Shown one piece after another: positions 49,391-60,985 of a DNA stretch of 64,000 nt (position 1 is the first letter of the stretch; every line of letters begins with the position of its first letter). The stretch lies in NCBI GenBank assembly GCA_950295325.1, contig OX485803.1, positions 71,871,554 through 71,935,553 on the forward strand, in the 5' to 3' direction. The stretch is from Polytrichum commune. Its lineage: Eukaryota > Streptophyta > Polytrichopsida > Polytrichales > Polytrichaceae. Below the pieces are notes generated by a model, which had not been told where the DNA came from, ran no database searches, and was given only the letters and a program-made list of their open reading frames with translations. Made by a program: the position numbers and the translations under genes.

Positions 49391-50490
49391 ACAAGATCCT
49401 TGTCAAGTAACTTTCAAACTCTTCATTCGATGCGACTGTCAACAATGTTGCCAATCACCATGTTGCAATGCCACCCTTGGTCGACAGTCTCGTCGTCAAC
49501 TTCTATGACGGTCCAATCTCCCCATGGTGTTGAAACCTTTATGCTACCTCTTTGTTACCAAGAAATCTAGGGTAATCACTCTTTTATCTTTTAAGGTAAC
49601 TTCCAGGATTAGAGTATCAGTTTAGTATAGATCTTATACTTCCCCTTGCTTCAATGGAAGGTTGAATTTTGAGCAGTGAGTTTTGCTTTGGCTTACTTCA
49701 AGCTCTGCTAAGGTATCTTCACATGGACATCACCCTGAGCTTTTTGTCTCTTCAACCTCAGGAACCACTCCTACCCAACAAGGATATTGACGCTCTAAGG
49801 ATCATCCTTATCACATGTACCACATTTGCCTAACACAAATTTGATAACAAAGAGGCTAATGCAATACTTCTTTTTGCCTCTCATCAGCTCCTTTGGTCGT
49901 CTACTACCGTATCCTCTCATGGAACAAGCCTTAACGTTTTGTTTTGCTTGTTTTTTTTTTTTTTCCACACTTTGTATTACATATATTGGTGGTGCCCAAC
50001 TCCAAAAGGCCATGACAATATCCAATCCCTAAAACTCCTTCTGAACCGACTATCCCGTTCCAAGTTCAATAAGTCATCTCAAATTTAAGGATGAATGCCA
50101 AGGCTGTCTCTCCTCTACAAATTGCGACTACTTGTAAACCTATGATGTTATGAACACGAACTCCTGTGACATCTGCCCAATCTTGTGGGCAATGTTGTTT
50201 GGTGTTTGGATGCGTGCATTGAACTCTAGGTAGACACTTCTGAACCCAAGGATTCGATTCTTTTAGAATTTCATGATGGGGTTGTGGGATTGTTGGTTGG
50301 CTGTTCCTTGCTTTGAATTCTTATTCCATTATTTGGCATAGGAGTTGAATTGTTAGTTGTTTTAGGTTCTGATCTGGTTATTTGGGTCTTGATTATTAGT
50401 TTTCCGATCTTTGTTAAAATGGTTGTGACCCCTCATGGCTTTGGGCCTTTCACTAGCTTTGGCCTCGGTGCAAACCATTTCCTTTTAAAA
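49391..50490. other. Gene-free interval
   Basis: Frames of 60-76 aa without domains. T-rich tract near 49951-49963. No element boundaries are seen. Confidence 0.3.
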
Positions 50491-50499
50491 TCCTGGCAG

Positions 50500-50690
50500 G
50501 AAATTTCCAAGTCTAAATGGTTAGGCTACTTGGGTTTCACCTAGGCAACCCATGTTCGAATCCCAAATATGGAATGACCTCTGAAGTATGTGAGGATAGC
50601 TCGATTGGGAGAACACAAAATTGAAGGTCATGCATTCTATCCACTCTCACTACATTTATTTCTCTCTTTTGCATAATGACTGATTGAACC
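50500..50690 (+). repeat. Possible tRNA-derived SINE remnant
   Basis: CCCATGTTCGAATCCC resembles a tRNA T-arm (RNA polymerase III B-box), and 40 bp later GGATAGCTCGATTGGGAGAAC resembles an A-box, followed by GGTCATGCATTCTATCC as a degenerate B-box. A T-rich tail follows. This looks like two damaged tRNA-like heads; no TSD or second copy was found. Confidence 0.3.
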
Positions 50691-51494
50691 ACTAATAAAT
50701 TGTTCCCCAACATTTCAAACTTTTATCCTTTTTTCATTTTTTTTAATGCAAATGAAAGTTCATTGTCAAAAGCACTATCTTATCCATGTCCCTACAATGT
50801 GCAAGTGGCATTGATGCTTGCAAGACAGTGAGAAGGTCTTGGACTACCATGGTAATCACCATTAGAGTGGACCACATTAATTGTCTCCATGCTAATTAGC
50901 CACCCACACTAATAAGACATTTCAGTGTAGCAGCAAGGTACAGATTTGAGCGTGCTTGTACTGTAACCTGCATGTGCTACTGACGGTGTTATATTCTTAA
51001 TGAGGTCTCAAAATGGAGGTAGATTTTGCACGCACATAGAAGTCCTTGATACATACATCTATCTCCTCACGTTTACATATTATTTTCATAGTCATGAATA
51101 ATAAGCGAATCAGACTATATTAAATTACATGGAATCTGAATGTTACAGCAATTTCAATGCCATGGTTTGGAAGCTTCTGCATGTAAGTAAGTAAGTACGT
51201 CGTTTTGGGAGCATGGTGCAAGGACATATGGTGTCTGAATTCCAATAAGTGAGGCCACCGAATCTACCTTACACATTACTGTGGCTGCATGTGCTACACA
51301 TGTGTGTGTTTGGAGTCACCTATGAAATTCAAGGACAAGGTGAGCGAGAGACGGAGCCTTGGGTTCAGTTCTTAATACGATACCCTGAGAAGATGTTGCA
51401 TCCATAACACTATTTCAGCCACGAGGGTTGGTACCATGACTTTCGAGTATGTTGATTATATGTGGGGGGTCTCATGAACAAAGTAAGAATATTC
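50691..51494. other. Gene-free interval
   Basis: No gene or bounded element is seen. Confidence 0.3.
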
Positions 51495-51963
51495 GTTCAC
51501 TACTTAGTATTCAAGCTGACACTTGGAAATTTGGGTGGAGTTATACTGCTGGCACTATCATAGAGGGCTCTCCATTTCATCTTTACATGTGCCGGAATGT
51601 AGTTCCCACGTGGAATACAAGTGGGTCGTGGTGAATGTGAGCATGAAACGTGACAAATTTTGAGGGGAGAAGAATTATTTTGTGTCGGAATAGAGAGCCC
51701 TCTGCGGTATTCACATGAATTAATGTTCATACCGACATTATTCATAGGAGATATTGTTCATCCTAGTATTGTTCACTAAAAATACTATTCATAGCAACAC
51801 TATCATTAAAAATTCCGACGTTGTTCACAATACTCGTACTATTCATACCGGCATTATTTATTTGTTCTTTCTAAGTTTCTTCCCCTGAAGGTAAGATAGT
51901 GGAGGCCATGTCATATGCTAAAATTGAGAGTGGAGCACAACCATGCAACTGAATAATGTTATG
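51495..51963 (-). mobile_element. CATAACATTATTCA inverted-repeat element, copy 2, with nested insertion
   Basis: On the minus strand it starts CATAACATTATTCAGTTGC (from 51963) and follows copy 1, including CCTCCACTATCTTACCTTC, the GTATGAATAGT word array and CAAATTTCCAAGTGTCAGC. At 51564-51706 it is interrupted by about 145 bp bounded by AGGGCTCTC and its reverse GAGAGCCCT, a small inverted-repeat insertion. Confidence 0.55.
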
Positions 51964-52067
51964 TCGGGTTTGTGTATAAAGGGAGTTTGGACTAATTGAT
52001 ATCGAGCCTTCAAGAAAATGATGTCAATGTTTCAAAAAAATACTCAACATGAAACTAATCAACATAT

Positions 52068-52690
52068 CATAACATTATTCAACCATATGGTTGACTTTGG
52101 TTTTTATATTTAGTATATGACATGGGCCTCTACTATTGTACCTTCGTGGGGAGAAAGATATTTGGAAAAAATTGATGTTGGTATGAATAATGGATTGTGC
52201 CGATATGAATAGTATGAATTTTATGAGTAATGTTGTGAACAATGTTTCTAGTGAATAGTGTTGGTAATATACACCCTAACCTATGTAATGACATCCTCCG
52301 TAATGTCACTCCCTCTCTTAAATCCCGAAACCCTAGGGAATGAATGTGCTCAATTTAAATCTCCCTCAATGTTGTCACATTTCCCTTGCATATATATGGG
52401 GTTTGGCATTAGAATAATCGACCAAAGAATTCAAACCACACACTTAGCACACATCACGTTGTCATCATTGTCATTATTGTAATGTTGCCTTTTTGTTATT
52501 TTATCATGTCACACACTAAACGAATTTTCTATTATCATGCATACATGTTAACACTACATACCTCCTTAATATCATGTGCACTTTGGTTGCCACATGCGTT
52601 ATATTAGGGAGGTTAGAGTGTAACTCCACCCAAATTTTCAAGCATTAGTTTATGTGTATGAACAATAACTGATTATTATGATTTTGTTCA
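52068..52690 (+). mobile_element. CATAACATTATTCA inverted-repeat element, copy 3, with nested insertion
   Basis: It starts CATAACATTATTCAACCAT and follows copy 1 through GACATGGGCCTCTACTAT, ATTGATGTTGGTATGAATA and AACTCCACCCAAATTTTC. It is interrupted at 52270-52622 by about 353 bp with ends TACACCCTAACC and, read inward, TACACTCTAACC. The right inverted repeat of the host was not found. Confidence 0.55.
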
Positions 52691-53734
52691 TGGGGGGTCA
52701 CAAAATAAAACTACTTTATTCCAAGGTCTAGTGAAGTAACCGAAATGACTGAGTAATGTGACGGTCATGTCACATAATTAAACAAGATACTCAATCAATC
52801 AATCATGTTCTCCACTTGTATTCATTTAATAGTGTTATTGTGAGGAGCACTAACTTATAGCCCACCCACACCTATTGGTGCGGGCCACCAAACAACGTGT
52901 TCTACGAACAATGGTTTCATCGAAACTCTCAGTGGCCTGATTGAAACTATAAGTGGTCCCTACTAGTAGAAGCCGTTTGCTAGTAGCCCACACTAGTAAG
53001 TGTAGGCATGCTATTACAGTGAACACATTCGATGCTTGGAGGTGTCCTTTGGGGGGGAGGGGAACAGCACCTTTCAGTTTCCAAGTCTCGTAAATCCAAC
53101 AGTTGTGCTTCATGTAACGCCATCTCTGGAAACTGCGACAAATGGGGGCCTGCGAATGCTTGAAAACAATAAGCAGATGTATACCTTCTCATGCGAGTAC
53201 AAACAAGCTAAAGTCATGTGGGGCAATGTGCATTTAACTTGTGGTCTTCTAATTCGATGATAAGAAAATGGTTTCTTCTGGGGCACCAGGTGGAAACAAG
53301 GATAATAAAGCAGAAAGGAAGAACACCACATGGGACGAGAGCATTGGACTCAATCGGTGGTCTCAGACGTGGCTGCCAGCACGACAGACATGCAATCACT
53401 CGATGTGAAAAGCTCTCGCCGGGCCATGCCAATGAGATTCAACTTAATTCAGGAAAGACATTTCGAATGAGAAAGGCCAGAGGTCGGGAATCAATCTCCG
53501 ATGAAGCCTTGAAATTCAACTTAGTACTACTAAAACACTATAGAATTGCAGTATCAATTATATAATATATTCCAGTCATTCTGGCAATCTTCGTCGAGAG
53601 TCGGAGCAAGTTGCGTAGATGCACCCCAAGATGGAAGAACTTCTGTGAAACCTGCCATGTGGGAACTTGACACAGGCGTTTCCTTGGGGACTTGCAGTGG
53701 ATGCCGCTGGCCACTTGAGTAGGTTACGTGTTGA
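52691..53734. other. Gene-free interval before the DGAT2 locus
   Basis: Several overlapping frames on both strands, none conserved-looking. It may include distal promoter sequence of the downstream gene. Confidence 0.3.
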
Positions 53735-54552
53735 ACTCGCTTTCTTTTTCTGGGCGTTGCAGCAATTCCTACCAGGTTGCAGATCATTGGTACTGGTGCT
53801 GTGCTGCGCAGGAGAAATCAAGGTGCAATCTTGCACAACGACTTGCAGGGGAATTGGTCCACCTAATCTGGGTTTTAGGTCCACTCACAACTCTTCTGAA
53901 TCCTGATGAGATTGAGTCGGGGAGATTCAGTTGATTTTCCTTTCTTTTTTGTGGGCGGTTGCAGATCAGTGGTACTGTGTTGCGTAGGAATGCGCTAGGT
54001 GCAATCTTGCACAACAACTCGCAGTGGATGTGGTGCACCAGTTTTGGGGTTTTTAAGGTCACTGTGGGTTCCGGGTTTTGGGTTTTGGGTTTCCACCCTT
54101 CTCAACCCTTAAAAATTCCGAAAGGAGAGATTGAGTCGGGGGATTCGGTTGAGATTCCTACCTTTTTGGTGGGCGTTACAGCAAATTCACACCGTCTTGC
54201 AGAATAGGGGTGTGCTGCGAAGAACCCAAGGTGCTATCTCGCACTACAACTTGCAGTGGAAGCAATCCAATTTGGGCTGGGGTCTTCCGAATTTTGAAAG
54301 GAGAAATTGAGCCGGGGATTTATTTGAGATTCCTTCCCTTTTGTGGGCGGTGCAGCAATTCACACCAGCTTGCAGATCACTGGTACTGCGTTACGGAGGA
54401 GGACTACTCAAAGTACAACCTTGTTGCACAACAACTTGCAGTGGAAGTGGTCCATCAGTTTGAGTTTTGGGCTCTGAGTTCCCACCATTCATTCACAACC
54501 CTACAGAAATCCGAAGAGATTGAACCCAAAACCCGACAGGGTTCCCACCATC
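53735..54552 (+). repeat. Four tandem ~200-bp modules upstream of the DGAT2 start
   Basis: Each unit contains a T-rich tract plus GGGCG (53752, 53953, 54171, 54345; spacings 201, 218, 174), then TTGCAGATCA-type, CACAACNACTTGCAGTGGA-type and GAGATTGAGYCGGGG-type words. The fourth unit runs to within a few bases of the start codon. The array must include the promoter and/or 5' leader. Confidence 0.7.
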
Positions 54553-57500
54553 ATGGGGAGCCTAGCCGGGTACGATCCGCAGCAAGTGGGACCTGAATCT
54601 GAATCCCTCAATGAACCAGCATCAGGTTATCATCACAAGCCGACCCAGATGAACGGTGATCACACCGCAACAACCAAACCAGATTCTTCATCCACCCCGA
54701 AGATTCGCTACTTCAGTCCTCCCAACTCCACCACCATTGGTGTTATCCTAACGCTCATCTTCTACCACATGCTGCCGTTCACGGCGCTCCCGCACCTAGC
54801 TCTCATTTACTTGGGCTACTCGCTCTACCACCGCTCTCTGCTCGCCTTCTCGTCTTACATCGGTTTCTTGCTCCTGCTGGTTGTTGTTCCGCTCTACTAC
54901 TCCCGCAATGTGCGACAGAGTGTTCGACCCCTATATGAGGCTCTGGCTACTTACTTGCCCAGCGCTAGGTACATCGTCCCCGAGGAGGCTCTCCCTGCGG
55001 GGAAGGCCTATATATTTGCCATCCACCCGCACGGCCGCATGTTCTACGCCAACGCCTTGTTCTCGCAGCTCCACGAGATTTGGAGAGTGCCCATGAAGCT
55101 CACCACGGGTACTGAACATCCCGATTCCTTATCGCCAAGAACTTGACTGCCTTGATTGATTGATTTCTGCAAGGAATTGAATGACCTTGGCTGTCGTACG
55201 AGGGATAATTGTTGTGCATGTTGACATATCGCAGATTGCAGTGATCGAATTTGATTTCAATGCTGTTGATTTGTAGTAGGGTAAGTCGCGGTCGCCAAGA
55301 ATTTGATACCTCGATAAGTTGATTACTGCAAGAAATTCAATTTATCTCGTGTTCCCCTCCTCTCCCCTTGCATAGCTAAGTTAGTTCCATTTACAGGGAA
55401 CCTTACATGTTCCATTTCAAATAATATCATTGCAACAATCTGCGACGTGTCATCATACACAACGATTCACCCTCGTGTGAGACATACATAGTGGAAACTG
55501 ATTGCCTTGATTAATTACTGCGAGGAATTCGATGTCCCCTCTTTCTGTCACTCGAGGGCGAATTGTTGTGCTTGTCGACACATAGCTTTGAATTGAATGT
55601 AACATGTATAGCTAACCCTGGAAATGGTTAGTCCCCATTTCCAGGTTATGGTTAGCTATACAAAAGGAGAGGAGGGAAATAAGAGAGATTATCTTCTTTT
55701 GGACAATTCTTCCTTTGAAGCCTCTTCTCTATAGCCTGTGGTTGGGTGGTTCGTGTCATTGCAGTCTCCTCTAGAATTGCAGGAATGTTGGATTGGTATC
55801 ACTGCAAGGAATTCTCCCCCCTAGCTAGCAAGCCTCACACGAGGCTTAATTGTTGCGTGCATGTTGACACATCACGGTTTGCAATGATCAAGCTTGAATT
55901 GAATGTTGTTGATTGAGAGGGGTCCTGACTTACGAATTTAAAGGTTCCATGTAAACGAGACTTAGTTTGATAGCTATAGAAAAGGAAATGGAGAGGAGAG
56001 GACTGGCAAGAAATATCATCTTTTTGTGCATGGTGCCTACTCTTGAACCTCTTTGAATCTCACGGTTGGCTGATTCGTGCCATTACAATCTCCTCTAGAA
56101 TTGCAGGAGTGTTACTTACATTGGTGTCATTACAAGGAATCACTTCTCTAACAAGCTCAATCTTAACCTTGCACTTGTGCAATCATAACAAGTCTTGCAT
56201 TTGAGCGATGTGGCCGAGGAATCGTTTACTCTTTGTCATGACGTGGATTCCTATTATTTCTTCCTCTTGCTAAATCTTTTTGGCTGGCATGGGAGGGTTT
56301 GCAATCTTGATGTATTGATTGTGAATTTGGCACATGAAAACAGGAGATGTGTTTCAGACGGCCGCAGGAGGATTCTTCCAGGTGCCATTTGCCAGAAATT
56401 GGTTTGCTCTTATCGGCATCATTCCGGCTGACAAGCACCGAATTGTCGCCAAGCTCCGCAACAAAGACCACGTCAGGCCTCTCATACTTGCCCAATTAAC
56501 ATATTCAAGTCCCTCCAATTTTAGAAGTGCTATTAGAGTTCGTTCTTTTGCATACAACACTTTCCATGTTGGGTAAGCTTTTGGTGCATGCTTGGATTTG
56601 GTGTGGAGGTTTGAATGAAAAGCATTCTCTGTCGGTTCATTGAAGGCCAAATATAAAATGTTCTCATTCAAAATGTGTCCTCAATGAACAGATATAGAAT
56701 GTTCTCCGTTTAAACCTCCACACGAGCTCCAAGCTTGCAGCAAAATCTTACCCAACATGGAGAGTGTTGTATGCAAAACAACCAACTCCCGACCAAAAAT
56801 TTAAGGGCTAACTCTATTGTAAAAAGATTTTCCTAACCTGCCTGCCTGTTTGGATCTGTGTGAAATGTGGGTGGGGAGTCAGAATTTTTGGTGTTGTGAC
56901 CCACTAAATGTGACTCTTATTGATTGATCTGTGAAGGTTACAATCGCAGTAGGCGGTGTTCGGGAAGTTTGTTTGGGCACCCAAGATGATGCGGACTTGC
57001 TGTACTTAAAAAGGAGGTAGATCTCCTCTTGTCAACTACGGGACCTCTAATGTTCGAAGTTCTAGTAAACTTTTTTGTGCAAATGTTTCTGAGCGAATCG
57101 AAGACAACTACTAAGCCCGGCCCGGTTTGTAGCTGCGAAAGCATTTTCAAGAGGCATTAGTTTGAATCTGCTTTTGTATTCTAACCATTTCAATAGCACA
57201 AATTTTGAATTTTTTTGTAAATTCCTTTATTGAAGTGAAAACATTGCTGAGGAGGCTGGGTGGCGACTCAATGGTTTAGAAAACTGCATCTACTTAGTTC
57301 TAAGATTGGCATTTGAAATTCAAGCGTTTTCAAATTCAAACACAATTGGTATCACTGGATATCTCCCGATGCCTTATTTCCTTTCAAGCATGCTACTCTT
57401 CTTTGTGAAACCACAACTCATTAGGAGGCATCATAAGTGATTGTAAACAATGGTTCTAAAGAGAAGACTTGCCACCCTGGGCTAGCTACTAACATTGTTT

Positions 57501-59944
57501 CTCTGGGGGCATTGTGCCTCTTGTCAAGGTTTCTACGTGAGGTTTCTACATTTATATTGATATTTCAATAACCATGTTTGTGCACAATGGCGCAGGAGGG
57601 GGTTCCTTCAGATAGCCATGGACGAGGGAGCAGGTGTTGTGCCAGTGTACGCATTTAATGAAAATCAGGTCCAACCACTTTCTCACTGTCTTTCTTTCTT
57701 TCTTTCTTTCTTTCTTTCACCCCTTCCAAGTGGTATGAATTGGGATTCTACCAAGTTGAAGAAGATCCTGAACTTGTTATGCCAAGTTTGGCAGCAACTG
57801 TGTTGCTCCCATTTGTGGCGAGACAATGCAGATGATACAGCTTCACCTGAAAACTTGTGAGACCCACTCTTTGCTTGTCCATGTGGATCAAAGAATGTGG
57901 TCAACTAATTTGACACATCCAAACTGCCCCCAGCAGCTGGTTGGCAATTGCCAAGTGGTGCCCCCGGCTCTAATCCCTCCTTTGCCCATCAGTCCTACTC
58001 TATGACTGCATACTACTAAGGGAGCAGTGCGTATCGCAAACACTTTGAACACTACGGTCCCTTGCCTAACCCACACAAAATACTCGATATTTTATTTGGA
58101 TTCTTAATCACTTTATGAACAAAACGACATTAAGCTTACATGATTCAGAGCACACCAAATTCTTATAGAAACGTTCAAAGTCGTAAATCTCATGTGATCC
58201 TTCCTAGCCACATTGACAACCCCCTCCCCCCCCCCCTTTTTCCCCCCAACAAAAAATAAACAACGATGCTTATTTTTGTACATTATGTGTCCTTCAAACA
58301 ATGGCCTGCAGTTTTAGTCCTCAAAATAATGCAATTAGTGTTCATGAAGGAGTATGCAGTTGCTCACTTTGAGAGAAAAGTTAGGTGTTTGAAGTGGGGT
58401 CACTGGTGGAGTTGGGGGCTACATCAGCAACCATCTCAACTTCATTCCTAAAATGAACAAATATGGATTGGTCACTAGGCAAGTAAACGATGACCCGCCC
58501 TCCGGCAATATATGGTTAAACTCCTAAGAGCGTAGTTATTACTTGATGCCGGTAAGGGCTGGCTTTCATATCATTATGTTGTACATGCACTCAAAGTGTT
58601 TCATGGGCTAAAATTGTTGTCATCACAAAGACTAATTTTCCATGTTAAATCCTCTGTGTGTTAATTGCAGTTGTTCAAGCACGATCCTCGAGTAGTACTT
58701 GACTTCTGGGCATGGGTGAATAAGCATGTAAAGGTTGGAGTCCCGTTCATGCGCGGCTACTACAACTTGCCCATGCCATATCGCAAGTGAGTCACTTCCC
58801 CTCAACCCTCTCCTTTCTCTCAACACAAAATAATTATGTTTGTAAATACTATCTTAAAAGTGCATCTCACATACACCAACCCTATACACTCTAAGTTCTT
58901 ACACTATTTACTTGAACACACTAATTTTAAGCATCCACATATTCAAATGAATGTGGACTACAATAATTATTTAATCAACACTTCAAATTTCTTACAGAAC
59001 AATGGTGTATATCAATGTGAACCACACAAACAACTTGGTGCTCAAAGTTATAGGCGGTAAGGTGACGTCAATCAATGTAAAGGATCTTGTGTTTATGCCA
59101 TGTGGCACCACTATTGTCCGCAATGAGCATCACACCACAATACTTGACATGAGACATTTTGTGCTCAAAAGATGTATAAGGGAGTCAATCGCTTGAAACA
59201 TCTTGTCCATATGTCATATAGCACCACCACCTTTGTCCGTAGTGTGCACTGCACATTTCTATAACTTGCACTATCAGCATATGATTCCTAGGCAATCGTC
59301 TTGCACAATGCAAATCCACCACCATGGTAGATTTGTAGATTTTTTGACAACACATGACAACTGCCCACCACTCAATATGCTTGTAGTGTTGTCATGATTG
59401 CACCTTCAATGCAATATACAAATCATTCCAAGCCATGCCACTAACCATGTCACTTGTGATTTTGTTGATATGTCACTACTGTAGTCCACTCTATTTATTA
59501 TCTGCATCATCCGAAGTTCACACTTGTGAAAGCAACATTGTATATTCCAAGTGAAGTCTTGCATTTATGGGGAGTCTTTGGATTTGGTGTATTGTTCAAC
59601 TAATAATTTTATGGCAAATTTCATGCTGCATTGGTTCCTTTACCTGCTGCCATTTCTTAAGCCCCTATTGAAAGTTCACAATTGCTAACCAGTCAAAAGA
59701 ATTGAGCCGTGTGCCTGGTATTTTTGTACTTTCACCAGAGTTGATGATCTTTTAATTTGTGTATCTATCTATGTATAATTTTATGCACAGGGACCTTCTT
59801 CTCGTCTTTGGGAATCCGGTATTTGCCAACGAGGGTGAGACGATTGAGGAATTTCATGAAAGATACATAGAGACTGTAAAGAAGCTATTTGAAGAGTATG
59901 TTCAGCTATCTCCAGACCCCAACCACAAACTTATCATCAAGTGA
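54553..59944 (+). CDS. DGAT2-family acyl-CoA acyltransferase
   Basis: Six exons, 54553-55108, 56344-56471, 56937-57016, 57596-57668, 58671-58786 and 59791-59944, keep the frame with GT-AG introns and give 368 aa. DGAT2 enzymes add an acyl group from acyl-CoA to diacylglycerol in the ER membrane, the last step of triacylglycerol synthesis. The polar N-terminal ~57 residues are followed by hydrophobic membrane segments (about 61-116). The catalytic motif HPHG is at 158-161 (YIFAIHPHG). Then come PFARNWFALIGIIPA, VTIAVGGVREV (~229-239), RRGFLQIAMDEGAGVVPVYAF and the C-terminal LLVFGNPVF...HERYIETVKKLFEEY block. A monoacylglycerol or wax-type acyltransferase of the same family cannot be excluded. 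The donor after NKDH (GTCAGG) is weak but restores the conserved VGG block. Flowering-plant DGAT2 usually has EPHS here instead of HPHG. Confidence 0.88.
55140..56160 (+). repeat. Degenerate tandem repeats in DGAT2 intron 1
   Basis: Three to four units carry ACTGCAAGGAATT (55170, 55325, 55520, 55800, 56130), GTGCATGTTGACA (55216, 55573, 55857) and CTCCTCTAGAATTGCAGGA (55766, 56090). The last pair of units is offset by about 324 bp. They fill most of the 1235-bp intron. Confidence 0.6.
55602..55664. repeat. Small hairpin in DGAT2 intron 1
   Basis: TGTATAGCTAACC and CTGGAAATGG on the left are mirrored by CCATTTCCAG and GGTTAGCTATACA on the right, with a short bulge and a 5-10 nt loop. It is a stable foldback of about 60 nt in the pre-mRNA. 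Confidence 0.6.
56546..56778. mobile_element. 233-bp foldback element in DGAT2 intron 2
   Basis: Arms of about 100 bp start TTTTGCATACAACACTTTCC and, read inward from the right, TTTTGCATACAACACTCTCC, then ATGTTGGGTAAG, GTGTGGAGGTTT and GTTCATTGA in both. Weaker pairing (AGTT.GTT) extends outward about 10 bp. No TSD was found. The arms would make a long RNA hairpin in the intron. No reading frame. Confidence 0.7.
57687..57718 (+). repeat. (CTTT)n microsatellite in DGAT2 intron 4
   Basis: About eight CTTT units, 19 bp after the exon 4 donor. Confidence 0.85.
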
Positions 59945-60330
59945 CATATTACACCAGCAGTTTGGGTTGGAAAGCAAGCAAATCTTAGGGTTCAGTAGTC
60001 TGAAAAGTGCAGTTCTGTAAGGCTTACATCAGCATCTCTGGCCAGTTTAACGTGGCTCTCATGGGATTTGTCGGAAGAGAAATGTACATAGTATAGTGAG
60101 CCAATGGGACATGAAAATGTTGATCCAATTCCTCCATGATTTTTAATTGCTCACAACTGAGTGATTTTTGGCAACCCTGCTTGCGAATTGCCCAAGCAAG
60201 TATCGTCATGACAATCCAGATGCGACTCCATATTACTATTTCTAACCCGATAAAATGCGATCCATTGGATCCTCATAAGGCTAAATTGTTACTTTTGCTG
60301 ACATCTGTTTTGTTCGTCATACTCATTGAA
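59945..60330. other. Downstream flank of DGAT2
   Basis: Probable 3' untranslated region. No strong polyadenylation signal was identified. Confidence 0.35.
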
Positions 60331-60541
60331 GGGGAAGAATCGACGGCTAGTTACAGATGAACTGGTTGAGTTTGAGAAATAACTGGTTGATGTTCGAGAC
60401 TTCAGGAGGATTACCGATTTTTGAAGAGGAATTGATGGAATATACATTCATTTAATAAAGAAAAACCAAAAGATCACAACACGTAACCAGTCAGACTTGG
60501 AAACACTAGGATCTTGACCGATTGTGGCCAAAAATCTCCCC
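60331..60541 (+). repeat. GGGGA-ended dispersed repeat, copy 3
   Basis: About 211 bp from GGGGAAGAATCGACGG to AAAATCTCCCC. It matches 1294-1570 through TGAACTGGTTGAGTTTGAG and CACGTAACCAGTCAGACTTG, but carries only one of the two ~57-bp internal units. Confidence 0.6.
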
Positions 60542-60609
60542 AGAACACCGGTCATATTTACATTGTTTTTGTGCTGTCAGAGGATGAAACTCCTGGGTGT
60601 TCCAAAAGA

Positions 60610-60985
60610 AGGCATGTGGGTCTTTTTGGCTACTCTTCTTAATTGGACACCTGTATTTGATTGGTGTGTGGTTCACTGAGGATCAAAGAACACCACCATA
60701 AGGAGACCTATTTAAAAAGATATTGGACTATGCCTGCAAGTTCAACAAACTTATGACACTTAGTAGCGAACACAATTGGGAGGACTTTTAAAGGTATCAT
60801 CAAACATGCACTTCCAATAATCATAATTAAATTAAGGGAGGTTCAAGTTTCAATTCGATTTTTATTGATACTTTATTATCGTATATTTGCTAATGCAACA
60901 CAAGTTTTATGTGTGAACCTAATCAGTATAAGTTGGCGAACATGAAAAATGAATTGAATAACACTTGCATACCTAATGTGTTGAA
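60610..60985. mobile_element. GGTATGCGTGTGG inverted-repeat element, copy 2
   Basis: It starts GGCATGTGGGTCTTTTTGG and ends AACACTTGCATACC; the interior (CCAATAATCATAATTAAAT, GCTAATGCAACACAAG) parallels 36596-36958. The ends are more diverged than in copy 1. Confidence 0.5.

Noticed and set aside
54210-54596. 128-aa frame crossing the DGAT2 start
   Set aside because: Lies across the tandem modules in another frame from the well-supported acyltransferase.
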